A stretch of 64,000 nt of DNA from Paenibacillus guangzhouensis (GTDB lineage: Bacteria > Bacillota > Bacilli > Paenibacillales > Paenibacillaceae). The notes beneath the pieces are model-generated. The model searched no databases. It saw nothing but the letters and a program-made list of their open reading frames with translations, and had not been told where the DNA came from. Positions 27,441 through 36,602 of this stretch are shown here, piece after piece. Numbering within the stretch: the stretch's first letter is position 1; each line of letters opens with the position of its first letter. The position numbers were made by a program, and so were the translations under genes. Location: the NCBI RefSeq assembly GCF_009363075.1, contig NZ_CP045293.1, forward strand, positions 4,668,501-4,732,500. Reading direction: 5' to 3'.

Positions 27441-27558
27441 CCACTGCTGACGAGGTTAGCTGTCGGGCTCGGGAAAGATGGTTCCCTACAACTCGTTCTT
27501 GATTCGCCCCTAATAATTGGTTCCCCCGCTTTCCGAACTTATCACCGGAAATTAAGCG
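27441..27558 (-). promoter_or_regulatory. c-di-AMP riboswitch (ydaO/yuaA motif)
   Basis: Read on the minus strand, the conserved blocks appear in order: CGCTTAATTTCCGG, GCGGGGGAACC, GGGGCGAATC, GTAGGGAACC, TCCCGAGCCCGACAG and CTAACCTCG. These are the hallmarks of the ydaO class, which binds cyclic di-AMP and turns genes off when it is high. Known targets are potassium and osmolyte transport and cell-wall hydrolase genes. Here the only downstream gene is the kamA-like aminomutase. Confidence 0.92.
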
Positions 27559-27565
27559 TATTTCC

Positions 27566-27595
27566 ATTTTACTACAATTTATCTTAGATAGTCAA
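27566..27595 (-). promoter_or_regulatory. Promoter of the riboswitch-kamA transcript
   Basis: On the minus strand TTGACT (27595-27590) and TAAAAT (27571-27566) are 18 nt apart, and transcription would begin at the first bases of the aptamer. Confidence 0.7.
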
Positions 27596-27630
27596 ATATT
27601 ATATTATTGTATATTTCACAAAGTCACATT

Positions 27631-29214
27631 TCAACCGAGTTGGCGGCGGAAATGCTGCGGCGTCGCATGGTAGACCTTCTTGAACATTTTCGCAAAATAA
27701 GAGAAGTTGCTGTACCCGAGTGATTTAGCGATATCCGAGATCGGCAGCGATGAGGTCGCAATCAATTCTTTCGCCAATTTCATGCGCTCGTTCAGAATAT
27801 AATCTGTCATCGACTCGCCCACCTCACGCTTGAATAATCGCGACAGATAGGCAGGATTCAGGTGCACGTACTCTGCCAACTGCTCTCTCGTAATCACTTC
27901 GCTCAGATGATCCGCAATGTAACGCTGCACCTGTTCAATCACCGAATCGTTCTGATGTAAGGAATGGGATACCCGTCCGATCAGCCGCAGCGCCCACTCA
28001 TGCATCTGATCCAGTGTTCGGGGAGCCGTCCCGCTCAGTTGACTTTGCCCTTCATGCAGGAGTTCGTGAGCTGACAATCCGTTCTTGTGCAGAATGTAAT
28101 GAATCATCTGGAGGAATCCATGGTTGAATGCCTGCATTGCGCTCGCAGATAATTTCGGGTCCGCTCGGAATGCAGCTATACACCGTGCAAGCTCCTTCTC
28201 AATCTCTGCCCGCTTCCCCTGCTCGATCAGAATCGTCCATGCCGAGAAAAGCGGCAGCTTCATCATGCCGGGCTTCTCCCGGTTCCGCAAGAAATACACT
28301 TGATTGGACTTATGCAAGTTGTTGTACTCGAGCTCCAGCAGCTCCTGATACATCTCGCCGATGTTGAACAGCGAAGTATTTTCCCCGATATAACAAGAAA
28401 TCTGGCAATTGAAATACTGACTGCATGAGCGGATATAGTCCTGACACACCTCATATAGGTCTGCTCCAACCTTCTGCCCCTCGTCCAGATAACGAATCAC
28501 CACATTCACGCCTTGGCGCGTCTGGATCACCACCCCATTCGCCTCCTGCAGCAGCAGTTCAGAAGCCGCCTTGCGGATCGCGTATTCCATCATCTCTTCA
28601 TCCCTAGTGCAGAATTCACGCTTCCACGCCTCCACACTAATGAGAATTGGCAACATCTGAATATCAGGCGAAATCGTCAGATCATGCTCCTCTAACAGGT
28701 TCTGCACATTGGTCGGCGTACACGTAATACGATTCGTTAGCACGTCATTCCAGAATTTCTCGGCAATGAGCGGCTTCTTCTTCGTCCAGAGCTCATAGTA
28801 CGGCTTATATTGTTCACGCAGCTGCAGCAATTCCTTCTCCTGCACAACGGATTGCAGCATTTTCGCCAACGTCGATTGCAGTACCTCATACTCCACAGGC
28901 TTAAGCAAGTAGTCGAAGCTATCGAGCTGGACCGCCCGCTTCACGAAGCTGAAGTCAGAGTGGGCCGTCAAGAACACCGTCTCCGTCGCAGGAGAGTGGG
29001 TATTCACCCATTCCAGCAGTTCGATGCCCGTCCCCTTCGGCATTTCGATATCGCAGATGAGAAGATCGATGTGCGTGCGTTCGAATACCTTCATCGCTTC
29101 CCGCATGTTGTATGCTTCATAGACTTCCGATACGTGCAGCTCCTCCCAATTCACGCCGCTCTTGATCCCGAGCACGGCATAAATCTCATCATCCACGATC
29201 AGCGCTCTATACAT
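27631..29214 (-). CDS. YesN-type response regulator, AraC-family
   Basis: A receiver domain (VDDE, phosphoacceptor in LICDIEMPKGTG, Lys in LLKPVEYE) is joined by a long linker to a C-terminal AraC domain (LAEYVHLNPAYLSRLFKREV and ISDIAKSLGYSNFSYFAKMF). It starts 2 nt after the kinase stop with GGGAGG inside the kinase gene, so the pair is coupled. It is the last gene of the second sugar-uptake operon and should control the promoter ahead of 34671. The start is moved from 29229 to 29214 on that ribosome binding site. Confidence 0.93.
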   Translation of the reverse strand: MYRALIVDDEIYAVLGIKSGVNWEELHVSEVYEAYNMREAMKVFERTHIDLLICDIEMPKGTGIELLEWVNTHSPATETVFLTAHSDFSFVKRAVQLDSFDYLLKPVEYEVLQSTLAKMLQSVVQEKELLQLREQYKPYYELWTKKKPLIAEKFWNDVLTNRITCTPTNVQNLLEEHDLTISPDIQMLPILISVEAWKREFCTRDEEMMEYAIRKAASELLLQEANGVVIQTRQGVNVVIRYLDEGQKVGADLYEVCQDYIRSCSQYFNCQISCYIGENTSLFNIGEMYQELLELEYNNLHKSNQVYFLRNREKPGMMKLPLFSAWTILIEQGKRAEIEKELARCIAAFRADPKLSASAMQAFNHGFLQMIHYILHKNGLSAHELLHEGQSQLSGTAPRTLDQMHEWALRLIGRVSHSLHQNDSVIEQVQRYIADHLSEVITREQLAEYVHLNPAYLSRLFKREVGESMTDYILNERMKLAKELIATSSLPISDIAKSLGYSNFSYFAKMFKKVYHATPQHFRRQLG

Positions 29215-29216
29215 CT

Positions 29217-30983
29217 TTACCCCTCCCAAGGTCTACCATCGTACGTACTGAATTGCTCCAATGTGCGGTAAGGAAGCACAAGTCTAACCTTCGCCCCCGC
29301 ACCCGGCTCATTTGAGAACGCAAGCACGGCATCTTGCCCGAAAATATGCTTCAACCGATGATGCACATTCCAGATGCCCAGATGCTCATCCTGCGGCTGC
29401 GTGAAATAACTCCCGTTCTGAAGCGCTTCAAGCACATCTTCCGGGAACCCGCTCCCATTGTCTACAATCACGACCTCATAGAAATCCGGCTCAGAGATGG
29501 GAGCAATGCGAATCTCCATATGAAATGGACGATCCATAAAGTCAAATCCGTATTTAATAGAATTCTCGATAAAAGGTTGAATGAGCAGCGGCGGAATACA
29601 GGCTCTCTCCAGCCCCTCCGCAATACGATAGGAATACGTCACACGCTCCGGAAAACGCAGCTGCTGAATCCGAATATAGCTCTCCATATGCTCCATTTCC
29701 TCGGCGATCGTTACGACGATCTGATTCGTCTTCGTCGCGAACCGGAAATATTTCACCAAGTTTACGCACATCACCTGAATCAGTTTATAGTTCTTAATCT
29801 CGACCAAGTTATAGACGATATTGATAGAATTCAGCAGGAAATGCGGATTGATCTGGAGCTGCAGATGCTTCAATTCGGCCTTGTGCGCCTTAATTTGTTC
29901 TTCATAGACGTTAATTTTCAATGTCTGAATTTCGGACGCCATCTCGTTATACGCCTCATTGATAATCGTGAACTCCCTTGTCTTTGGATTATGCAGACGG
30001 AAGGACCATTCGCCTTGCTTAATCTTGCGCATCCCGCGGATCAGGTTGTTCATCGGCTTCAGCATGATGTCATTAAGATAAATCAAATAAAAAATTAATA
30101 GGATGCCTGCTAGGATCGGGATGATGAAAATAAAACTGCGGAACTTCGTTAATTTCTGCAAGAGCTTCTCTTCCGGAATAAAGGCGCTTAGCATCAATTC
30201 TGTGTCCTTGATCGGATTGCTGACGACGATATAGTCCTCTTGCTGCAGCTGGAACCTTTGATAGGTATCGTTCACCCCAGCCATGAACGAGGCATCAAGC
30301 TTCGCTTGCTGAATCCCCTCTTTATTCGTCATGATATCGCCCTGTTCCGTCACGAATGCCGAGAACCCCTCTTGTCCAAGACCAATGAAATCGAGCGGAA
30401 TCATTAGGTTCCGTAATCGGACGCAAGCCCCAAGATAGACACCCGATCCCGTATCGACGAATCGCACCAGCGCATATTCATCGAGCACCGGGATCACTTT
30501 CCACTCGCGAAAATAAGAACTATTGGGCTCCGCCTCATGCAGCAGCCGCGTCAATGTCGATTGCAGCGCTTCCATTTCTTCATAACTGGTCGTCTTCATC
30601 AAGGTATTGAAGAAATCCCGATTGCGAACCGTATAGATGAACTGGAAGTCAACGCCGCTATTGAACCGATGGTCACGATTCAAAAGGTTCAGAATACGCC
30701 CTTTATTGAGGTAATATTCATCCGGATCGTGAATCGACCGCGGCAGCGCGATAATATTCGGATCTTCAATCGCGAGGTTATAGAGCAGATTCACCTCCCG
30801 GTTCAATGCCGTTTGAATCTGGTTCGAATAGAGAATAATCATATTCTTATTCGATTCGGCAACCTGCTCCCTTACCGTATTGGATGCATAGAAGTTGTTG
30901 TAGAGCAACAGCACCATCAGCGGGATCGCGAGGGTCACAAAGCCGATAATCAACTTAAATCGAAGCGAATGGCGCATACGCAT
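29217..30983 (-). CDS. YesM-type sensor histidine kinase
   Basis: The membrane sensor has a helix near residues 8-30, an extracellular domain of ~240 residues, a second helix near 285, a HAMP linker (MLKPMNNLIRGMRKI), the phosphoacceptor His in INPHFLLNSINIVYN and a HATPase domain with SIKYGFDF, DNGSGFPE and GIWNVHHRLK. GGAGG lies 6 nt before the ATG. It is the kinase of the regulator at 27631. Confidence 0.93.
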   Translation of the reverse strand: MRMRHSLRFKLIIGFVTLAIPLMVLLLYNNFYASNTVREQVAESNKNMIILYSNQIQTALNREVNLLYNLAIEDPNIIALPRSIHDPDEYYLNKGRILNLLNRDHRFNSGVDFQFIYTVRNRDFFNTLMKTTSYEEMEALQSTLTRLLHEAEPNSSYFREWKVIPVLDEYALVRFVDTGSGVYLGACVRLRNLMIPLDFIGLGQEGFSAFVTEQGDIMTNKEGIQQAKLDASFMAGVNDTYQRFQLQQEDYIVVSNPIKDTELMLSAFIPEEKLLQKLTKFRSFIFIIPILAGILLIFYLIYLNDIMLKPMNNLIRGMRKIKQGEWSFRLHNPKTREFTIINEAYNEMASEIQTLKINVYEEQIKAHKAELKHLQLQINPHFLLNSINIVYNLVEIKNYKLIQVMCVNLVKYFRFATKTNQIVVTIAEEMEHMESYIRIQQLRFPERVTYSYRIAEGLERACIPPLLIQPFIENSIKYGFDFMDRPFHMEIRIAPISEPDFYEVVIVDNGSGFPEDVLEALQNGSYFTQPQDEHLGIWNVHHRLKHIFGQDAVLAFSNEPGAGAKVRLVLPYRTLEQFSTYDGRPWEG

Positions 30984-31060
30984 AACATTCCTCCATCAAC
31001 GGTGATGAGAATTACATTCCTGATGACAAGCCAACGGTTATAATCTGATGATAGCACATA

Positions 31061-31109
31061 AGGAATCCCTCTTGGGCACACTTAATCAGCGTACCAAGAA
31101 GGATTCCCT
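31061..31109 (-). terminator. Hairpin after the second binding-protein gene
   Basis: AGGAATCC-CTCTTGG pairs with CCAAGAAGGATTCCCT (minor bulge). It separates the transporter genes from the kinase gene and could act as a partial terminator. Confidence 0.6.
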
Positions 31110-31128
31110 GTATGGTTATTGCATGTCG

Positions 31129-32628
31129 TTATTTTTGCGCAGCAGCCCATTCCTGCAACTGCTTGTCGACCTCGGCTTTGACTTTGTCAAATCCAGCCGC
31201 ATTGCGTTTTTCTTTCCATTTCGCAATCGTCTTCTCCGCATCCACCGCACCCGTTCCTAACGATGCCTCGAACTCCTTGTTGACGTTCTCGATCGCGGCC
31301 ATCTCAGCTTTGACAGGCTCTTGATTGAACGCAAAGCCTAGAATAACGGAACGCTCGGAGCTGTCATTGAACTTCTGGAATTGCTCCCATTTCTGCGGAT
31401 CTTCGTTCGCCCAGAGATACGAGTTGAATTGGTTCCCGAACATCCAGCCGCCTGGGCTTGGGTATGTTTGTGTATCAGCCGTGACGCCTTCTGGGAAATC
31501 GATGACATCCTCAGACTTCTTCACATAGTGCTTGCCTTCCACACCCCAATCGAGCATGTTCAGGAGCTTCTTATCGGTATAGAGCAGGTTCAGGAACATC
31601 ATCGCGCGAGCCGGATCCTCCGACGTACGGGAAATTCCTAACATTGCGCCCTGCGCATCCCCAGTCGTCGTGAATGGAACTGCCGTCTCCATTTGCACCA
31701 CTTCTACGCCAGACGTCAAACTCATCTCTTTATCTTTACCTGGTTTGAGCGAGGATGCCGTGGCAAAACCTTTGCCCGCTTTAATCATGTTCATCGCTTG
31801 ATCCGTATCGGAAGTCAGAATATCCTTGTCGAACCAACCATTTTTAGACCATGTGTTCATCCGTTTGTAGAACTCGATAAATTTTGGATCTTCCAACTTG
31901 TCAATCGCTTTGATCTCCTTGCTGCCGCGTGCTACAGCGAGGTTCGCAATAATATTGTCGTAGTTCGCCGCTTCCCAGATGTTCGTGAACTTCCGGCTGA
32001 TGATCGGCGTTACCCCTGGCTCATTCGCTTTGATCGTGCCCAGCATCTTCTCGACTTCTTCGATCGATTTAATGCCGCTCACATCGAACTTATATTTGTC
32101 GACCAGTTTCTTACTGAGCAAGAGTCCGAAGCCTTGTCCAAATTCTTTCTTCGTTGGCAATGCGAACAATTTACCGCCAATACGTGATCCTTTGATGAAA
32201 TCCTCGCCGAGTACGCCTGGAATATCTTTGCCGTATTGATTCATCAGATCATCCAGCTCTAGATATTGGCCTTTCGCGGCATCCCGCGGATAGTAGTACC
32301 AGCTTGCCGTAAACATCAAGTCGAACGGCTCATTGGAGATTTTCATCAGGTTCGTCTTGTCGTCCCATGAACCCCATTCAATCGGCTTCAGCTCGATCGT
32401 TGCATTAATTTTCTCAGTCAAATATTTGCTCATTTCCTCTTGTACCACCGCCAGATCCTTCTGAGCCGTACCTGGGTACACGAGCGTAATTTTATAAGGT
32501 TTTAGCTTCCCGTCTTCCGTAGTGCCTCCCGATGCTGCCTTCTCATCAGACCCTTTGGCACCGCAGCCTGCAAGAGCAACCATACTCGCTAACATGACTA
32601 ACATCGCGATTTTAAAAGATTTCTTCAT
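31129..32628 (-). CDS. Extracellular solute-binding lipoprotein (family 1, LplA-like)
   Basis: A lipobox LAG-C (Cys22) follows a hydrophobic signal peptide. The ~500-residue protein matches CUT1 oligosaccharide-binding proteins. Unlike the first cluster, it comes after the two permease genes. AGAGGGG is ~11 nt before the ATG. The ligand is unknown; the divergent GH123-like gene suggests a glycan fragment. Confidence 0.93.
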   Translation of the reverse strand: MKKSFKIAMLVMLASMVALAGCGAKGSDEKAASGGTTEDGKLKPYKITLVYPGTAQKDLAVVQEEMSKYLTEKINATIELKPIEWGSWDDKTNLMKISNEPFDLMFTASWYYYPRDAAKGQYLELDDLMNQYGKDIPGVLGEDFIKGSRIGGKLFALPTKKEFGQGFGLLLSKKLVDKYKFDVSGIKSIEEVEKMLGTIKANEPGVTPIISRKFTNIWEAANYDNIIANLAVARGSKEIKAIDKLEDPKFIEFYKRMNTWSKNGWFDKDILTSDTDQAMNMIKAGKGFATASSLKPGKDKEMSLTSGVEVVQMETAVPFTTTGDAQGAMLGISRTSEDPARAMMFLNLLYTDKKLLNMLDWGVEGKHYVKKSEDVIDFPEGVTADTQTYPSPGGWMFGNQFNSYLWANEDPQKWEQFQKFNDSSERSVILGFAFNQEPVKAEMAAIENVNKEFEASLGTGAVDAEKTIAKWKEKRNAAGFDKVKAEVDKQLQEWAAAQK

Positions 32629-32779
32629 AGCTTATGAATCCCCTCTCATCTGATCATTTCCATAGCACATCTCGAAACCTGTTCGCATTTCCTATTGTCG
32701 TATCAAGCCCCTAGCGCATGATCTACGCTACGCACCCTCCCCTCCTTTCAGCGCATGACGCATACGATATGCCTGTCTC

Positions 32780-33670
32780 TTATCCTTTGACAGCACCACT
32801 CGTTATGCCGCTGATATAGTATTTCTGGAAGAACGGGTACGCAAATAGTAAGGGGGCAATCCCCACGATCGCAAGTGCCATTCGAACGGTTTCCCGCGGC
32901 ATCTTGGCGAGTAAGTCTCCTGCTTGGGCCGAACTGCTCGACTTCATAATCAGATACTGAATGTTCGTGAGCGTCTTCGTCATGAGATATTGAATATTGT
33001 AGAGCTCCGCCTTATCGATGAAGAGCATACAATTATACCAATCGTTCCAATACGACAGCGTATTGAACAATCCAATCGTCGCCATAATCGGCAGCGAGAG
33101 CGGTACGACGATTTTGAAGAAAATCTTGATCTCGCTCGCCCCATCGATGGTTGCGGACTCAATGACCGATTCCGGGATCGAATTGGCGAAGAAGCTTCGC
33201 ATGAGCAGCACGTTGAAGGCACTGAGCAAGAGATTCGGCACGATCATCGATATCAATGTGTTTTTCATGTCGAACATATTCACATAAGTCATATACCAAG
33301 GTACCATACCGCCGCTGAATAACATCGTGAAGAAAATGTAAAAGGACAATGTCCGGCGGAACGGAAGTCCCTGTCTAGACAACGGATAGGCAAATAGTGC
33401 TGTAATCAGCAAGCTTACGGTTGTTCCAACCACTGTTGCGATAATCGTAACCCCGTACGCCCGCGCAATCTCCGAGAAATCGTTGAAAAGGAACGAATAG
33501 GCGGCAAAGCTTATTTTGTTCGGAAATAGCGAGTAGCCATTCGCCGCGATGGAATCTTCATCTGTAATGGACACCATGAATATTAAGGCAAAAGGAACTA
33601 ACGACACAATCGTAAAGATCCAGAAGAACAGATGAATCATTGAAGTGTTCAGTATATTTTTCCGCTGCAT
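32780..33670 (-). CDS. Carbohydrate ABC transporter permease (LplC/CUT1 type)
   Basis: Six predicted helices, the EAA loop ESATIDGASEIKIFFKIVVP and the C-terminal YYISGITSGAVKG identify an LplC-type permease. It follows its partner permease by 20 nt. A 150-nt spacer without a clear hairpin separates it from the binding-protein gene. Confidence 0.93.
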   Translation of the reverse strand: MQRKNILNTSMIHLFFWIFTIVSLVPFALIFMVSITDEDSIAANGYSLFPNKISFAAYSFLFNDFSEIARAYGVTIIATVVGTTVSLLITALFAYPLSRQGLPFRRTLSFYIFFTMLFSGGMVPWYMTYVNMFDMKNTLISMIVPNLLLSAFNVLLMRSFFANSIPESVIESATIDGASEIKIFFKIVVPLSLPIMATIGLFNTLSYWNDWYNCMLFIDKAELYNIQYLMTKTLTNIQYLIMKSSSSAQAGDLLAKMPRETVRMALAIVGIAPLLFAYPFFQKYYISGITSGAVKG

Positions 33671-33690
33671 GATTGATCTCGTCCCTTCTT

Positions 33691-34671
33691 CTAGAATAAT
33701 GCATCCTGTTTATTGATCCGCCGAACTGCCCAATTCGCTACTAGGATTAAGACGAAGCAGGCTGCCGATTGATAGAATCCGGCTGCAGCCGACATGCCGA
33801 TGTCGCCCGAGCTGACCATCGCCCGGTACACGAACGTATCGATCGTATTCGTCGTCGGAATCAGTGCGCCCGTATTCATCGGCACTTGGTAGAAGAGCCC
33901 GAAGTCGGAACGTAAGATCCCGCTGACGGAGAGCAATGTCATCGTCGTAATAATCGGTGCGATCAGCGGCAGCGTGATGCGTGTCATCTGCTTCCATTTG
34001 CTCGCGCCGTCAATCGTCGCGGCTTCATAGAATTCCTTGTCGATCCCGATGATCGAAGCGAAATAAATAATCGAAAGATAGCCTACATTTTTCCACGCAT
34101 TCACAATGATGAGGATGTACGGCCAGTAGCCTGCCTCGCTATACCAAGATATAGGATCAACATGGAACCACTTGGCAAGTAATCTGTTCACAAGGCCGCT
34201 CTCTGCGTTCAAGAAGCTGTAGACCAAGTAGGCAACCACAACCATCGAGATGATATGCGGCAGCAGGAACGTACTCTGATAGAACCGGGAGATGACTTTA
34301 TCCTTAATCTCGTTAATCGTCAACGCCACGAATAATGCGAGGACCAAATTCAAGATGATAAAGGCAAAGTTGTACAGGAATGTATTCCTCGTAATGACAT
34401 AAGCCGTATCCGAATTGAATAAAAATTTGAAGTTATCGAGTCCTACCCAATCACTCCCCCAAATACCCTTCGCATAATTCAAGTCCTTGAATGCGAGGAT
34501 GACGCCATACATCGGAATATAGTTATTGATGAATAAATACACAACTCCTGGGAGCGTCATTAGCAACAGCAATTTGTATTTCTTGAGGCTTCTGATGAAT
34601 TGACTTTGCTTCTTAGCCACCGCTTGGTGTGCTGACTTGTTCAGTAACGGAGCCGTCTCTGCAGCTTTCAT
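33691..34671 (-). CDS. Carbohydrate ABC transporter permease (LplB/CUT1 type)
   Basis: This first gene of the second uptake operon has six helices, NYIPMYGVILAFKDLNY near the N-terminus and the EAA loop YEAATIDGASKWKQMTRITL. AAAGGGTGAGG precedes the ATG. As in the first cluster, no ATPase gene accompanies it. Confidence 0.93.
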   Translation of the reverse strand: MKAAETAPLLNKSAHQAVAKKQSQFIRSLKKYKLLLLMTLPGVVYLFINNYIPMYGVILAFKDLNYAKGIWGSDWVGLDNFKFLFNSDTAYVITRNTFLYNFAFIILNLVLALFVALTINEIKDKVISRFYQSTFLLPHIISMVVVAYLVYSFLNAESGLVNRLLAKWFHVDPISWYSEAGYWPYILIIVNAWKNVGYLSIIYFASIIGIDKEFYEAATIDGASKWKQMTRITLPLIAPIITTMTLLSVSGILRSDFGLFYQVPMNTGALIPTTNTIDTFVYRAMVSSGDIGMSAAAGFYQSAACFVLILVANWAVRRINKQDALF

Positions 34672-34690
34672 GACCTCACCCTTTCGCTCG

Positions 34691-34705
34691 TCTCAATCGT
34701 TTACA
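34691..34705. promoter_or_regulatory. Candidate CcpA site
   Basis: TCTCAATCGTTTACA has the perfect right half CGTTTACA and a weaker left half. It lies 20 nt upstream of the permease start. Confidence 0.3.
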
Positions 34706-34734
34706 TCGTCATTGTAATCCTGAGGCGGACCTGC

Positions 34735-34788
34735 TCACCACTAGAATGGTGACTTCCTTTTGCAACAATGGTGACATCTTGTCACCAT
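34735..34788. promoter_or_regulatory. Pair of TGGTGA palindromes in the divergent promoter region
   Basis: TCACCA/TGGTGA surround 34741-34746, and ATGGTGAC/GTCACCAT form a perfect 8-bp inverted repeat around ATCTT at 34768-34788. They lie just upstream of the plus-strand -35 box and may bind a regulator of both transcripts. Confidence 0.45.
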
Positions 34789-34802
34789 CGTCGATTGTTC
34801 GG

Positions 34803-34831
34803 TTGACAGCGATTACATGACTCATTATGCT
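34803..34831 (+). promoter_or_regulatory. Promoter of the DUF4091/phosphoesterase operon
   Basis: TTGACA at 34803-34808 and TATGCT at 34826-34831 are 17 nt apart, an almost ideal sigma-A promoter. Confidence 0.75.
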
Positions 34832-34896
34832 ATAGGCGAAATAGGATATATCCATATAAAGGTAATGCACGACAACGTACAAGGAGGATGTGAACG

Positions 34897-34962
34897 ATGC
34901 AATCATGTCTAGTGAATCGCATGTTCTTGAACAAAATGGTAACTGGTGAAGGAGGCCGATAG
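34897..34962 (+). CDS. 21-residue leader peptide of the DUF4091 operon
   Basis: A perfect AAGGAGG lies 9 nt before an ATG that opens 21 codons (MQSCLVNRMF...) ending TAG at 34960. The GGAGG of the next gene lies in its last codons, and the next ATG is only 2 nt beyond the stop. This looks like a translated leader that couples translation to the main gene. No amino acid is obviously enriched, so classic attenuation is unlikely. Confidence 0.55.
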   Translation: MQSCLVNRMFLNKMVTGEGGR

Positions 34963-34964
34963 CG

Positions 34965-36602
34965 ATGGTCAGCAACGTTAATTATCAAGTAGTAAGTGCA
35001 AACGAATGGTTATTCTCGGATAGCGAAGTATCCGGCGACGGTGCGTGCATTATCTCCCTGATTGCCGCGCGTGGAAGTCGTATCGGCTGCCAGATTCTCG
35101 TGAATCACGTGCCAAATCCGTCCGAGATCCGTTGGAGCTATCGCTCCAAGACTGCTACGAGCGATCTGCAAGCAGAAGTCTATCAAATGATCGATGTCCT
35201 CGTGAACGAGAACACCGGTCCCGATGTCTCAACCGTGCCGCTAGGCACACCGGCGGATTACGCGACTCGGCTTGCGCCTTTCCGCGTCTATGATGCGTTG
35301 CAGCCCGTCGGACCGGCTTACCCCTCCCGTTCAACGACGGAAGCACTGTATGTAAGCTGGGACATCCCTATCGCCATGACGCCTGGGGATTATGCAGGCG
35401 TATTCGAGCTGTGGGTTGGTGAGACATCGTTCACGATACCGGTATCGATCCAGGTCGTTCATGCTACCGTGCCGGAACAAGCCGCCCTCGCGACGACGAA
35501 TTGGATGTCGATCCAGAATGTCGCAAAGCGGCATCAGCTTGAGATGTGGTCCGAGCCATTCTGGGCGATGGTCCGCAAGTATGGCGAAGCGATGCGCAGA
35601 GCGAAGCAGACCCACTTCCTCGTGGGCCTTGAATTCATTCAGGTTCAGGCGGGTGCGGATGGACAATATACGTTCGACTTCTCGCGGGCGGAGCGGCTGA
35701 TTCGGATGTTCCTAGCGCTTGGATTCACGGGCATCGAAGGCGGTCATGTCGCGGGTCGTACGGACTGGAACGCACCGAACTTCGTCTTATCCTATGATAA
35801 CAAGATCGATGCGACGGGCACCGAAGGGTTCGCTTTCCTAGCTCAGTTCCTCCCGGCATGGCATCAGTTCTTAAGCATGAATGGCTGGCTGACGATCACC
35901 ATCCAACATATCGCGGATGAGCCAATCGAAGAGTCCGCTGCGGACTTCCGCATTCTATCAGGCATCGTACGTAAATTCATGCCGGGCGTGCCGCTGATCG
36001 AAGCGATGATCTATCCAGCAATCGAAGGCTCGATGGATATCTGGGTCCCGACGAACGAAGGGTTCGATAAGCACCGTGAGCACTTCGAACGGATGCAGCA
36101 GCTTGGCGATACCGTCTGGTTCTATACTTGCTGGAATCCCGGCGGCAACTATCTGAATCGCTTCATGGATTTGCATCTCCTGAAGACGCGCTATCTGCAC
36201 TGGGGCAATTACAAATATGGTCTCACGGGTTATCTTCATTGGGGCTTCAATCAATATTTGGGCGAGCAGGATCCTTATGAATTAACGTGCCCATTCCTCG
36301 CCCCGAGCGTCCATTCGCGGCGTGTTCCAGCCGGCGATACGCATATCGTCTATCCAGGCGCCGACGGCCCGCTGCTCAGCATGCGGCTTGAAGCGATGCG
36401 GGCGGGGATCGAAGACTATGAATTGTTCCAGCAGCTCGCGGCTTACGACCGCGACGCGGCGGATGAGATTCTGAGCACCTGCATGACCAGCTTCACGAAC
36501 GTGAATACGGATATGAACGTATTTGACGAAGCCTACCGCAGACTTCTGATGAGCTTGTCAGCTTATGCGCAGCAAACTTCGATCGTGGAGGAATCGATCT
36601 AA
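34965..36602 (+). CDS. DUF4091 (GH123-like) domain protein
   Basis: The 545-residue protein has an N-terminal beta-sandwich (LYVSWDIPIAMTPGDYAGVF) and a TIM-barrel-like part with HIADEPIEE, YTCWNPGGNYLNRF and the C-terminal YPGADGPLLSMRLEAMRAG, the DUF4091 signature. GH123 members are N-acetyl-beta-galactosaminidases; the DEP motif may hold the acid. No signal peptide is present, so it would act inside the cell on imported oligosaccharides, in keeping with the divergent transporter operon. The activity is inferred. Confidence 0.85.
   Translation: MVSNVNYQVVSANEWLFSDSEVSGDGACIISLIAARGSRIGCQILVNHVPNPSEIRWSYRSKTATSDLQAEVYQMIDVLVNENTGPDVSTVPLGTPADYATRLAPFRVYDALQPVGPAYPSRSTTEALYVSWDIPIAMTPGDYAGVFELWVGETSFTIPVSIQVVHATVPEQAALATTNWMSIQNVAKRHQLEMWSEPFWAMVRKYGEAMRRAKQTHFLVGLEFIQVQAGADGQYTFDFSRAERLIRMFLALGFTGIEGGHVAGRTDWNAPNFVLSYDNKIDATGTEGFAFLAQFLPAWHQFLSMNGWLTITIQHIADEPIEESAADFRILSGIVRKFMPGVPLIEAMIYPAIEGSMDIWVPTNEGFDKHREHFERMQQLGDTVWFYTCWNPGGNYLNRFMDLHLLKTRYLHWGNYKYGLTGYLHWGFNQYLGEQDPYELTCPFLAPSVHSRRVPAGDTHIVYPGADGPLLSMRLEAMRAGIEDYELFQQLAAYDRDAADEILSTCMTSFTNVNTDMNVFDEAYRRLLMSLSAYAQQTSIVEESI

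Noticed and set aside
27424..27560. Lysine riboswitch or T-box before the aminomutase gene
   Set aside because: A lysine-sensing element was considered because of the enzyme, but the conserved blocks match the ydaO class and the T-box AGGGTGGNACC motif is absent.
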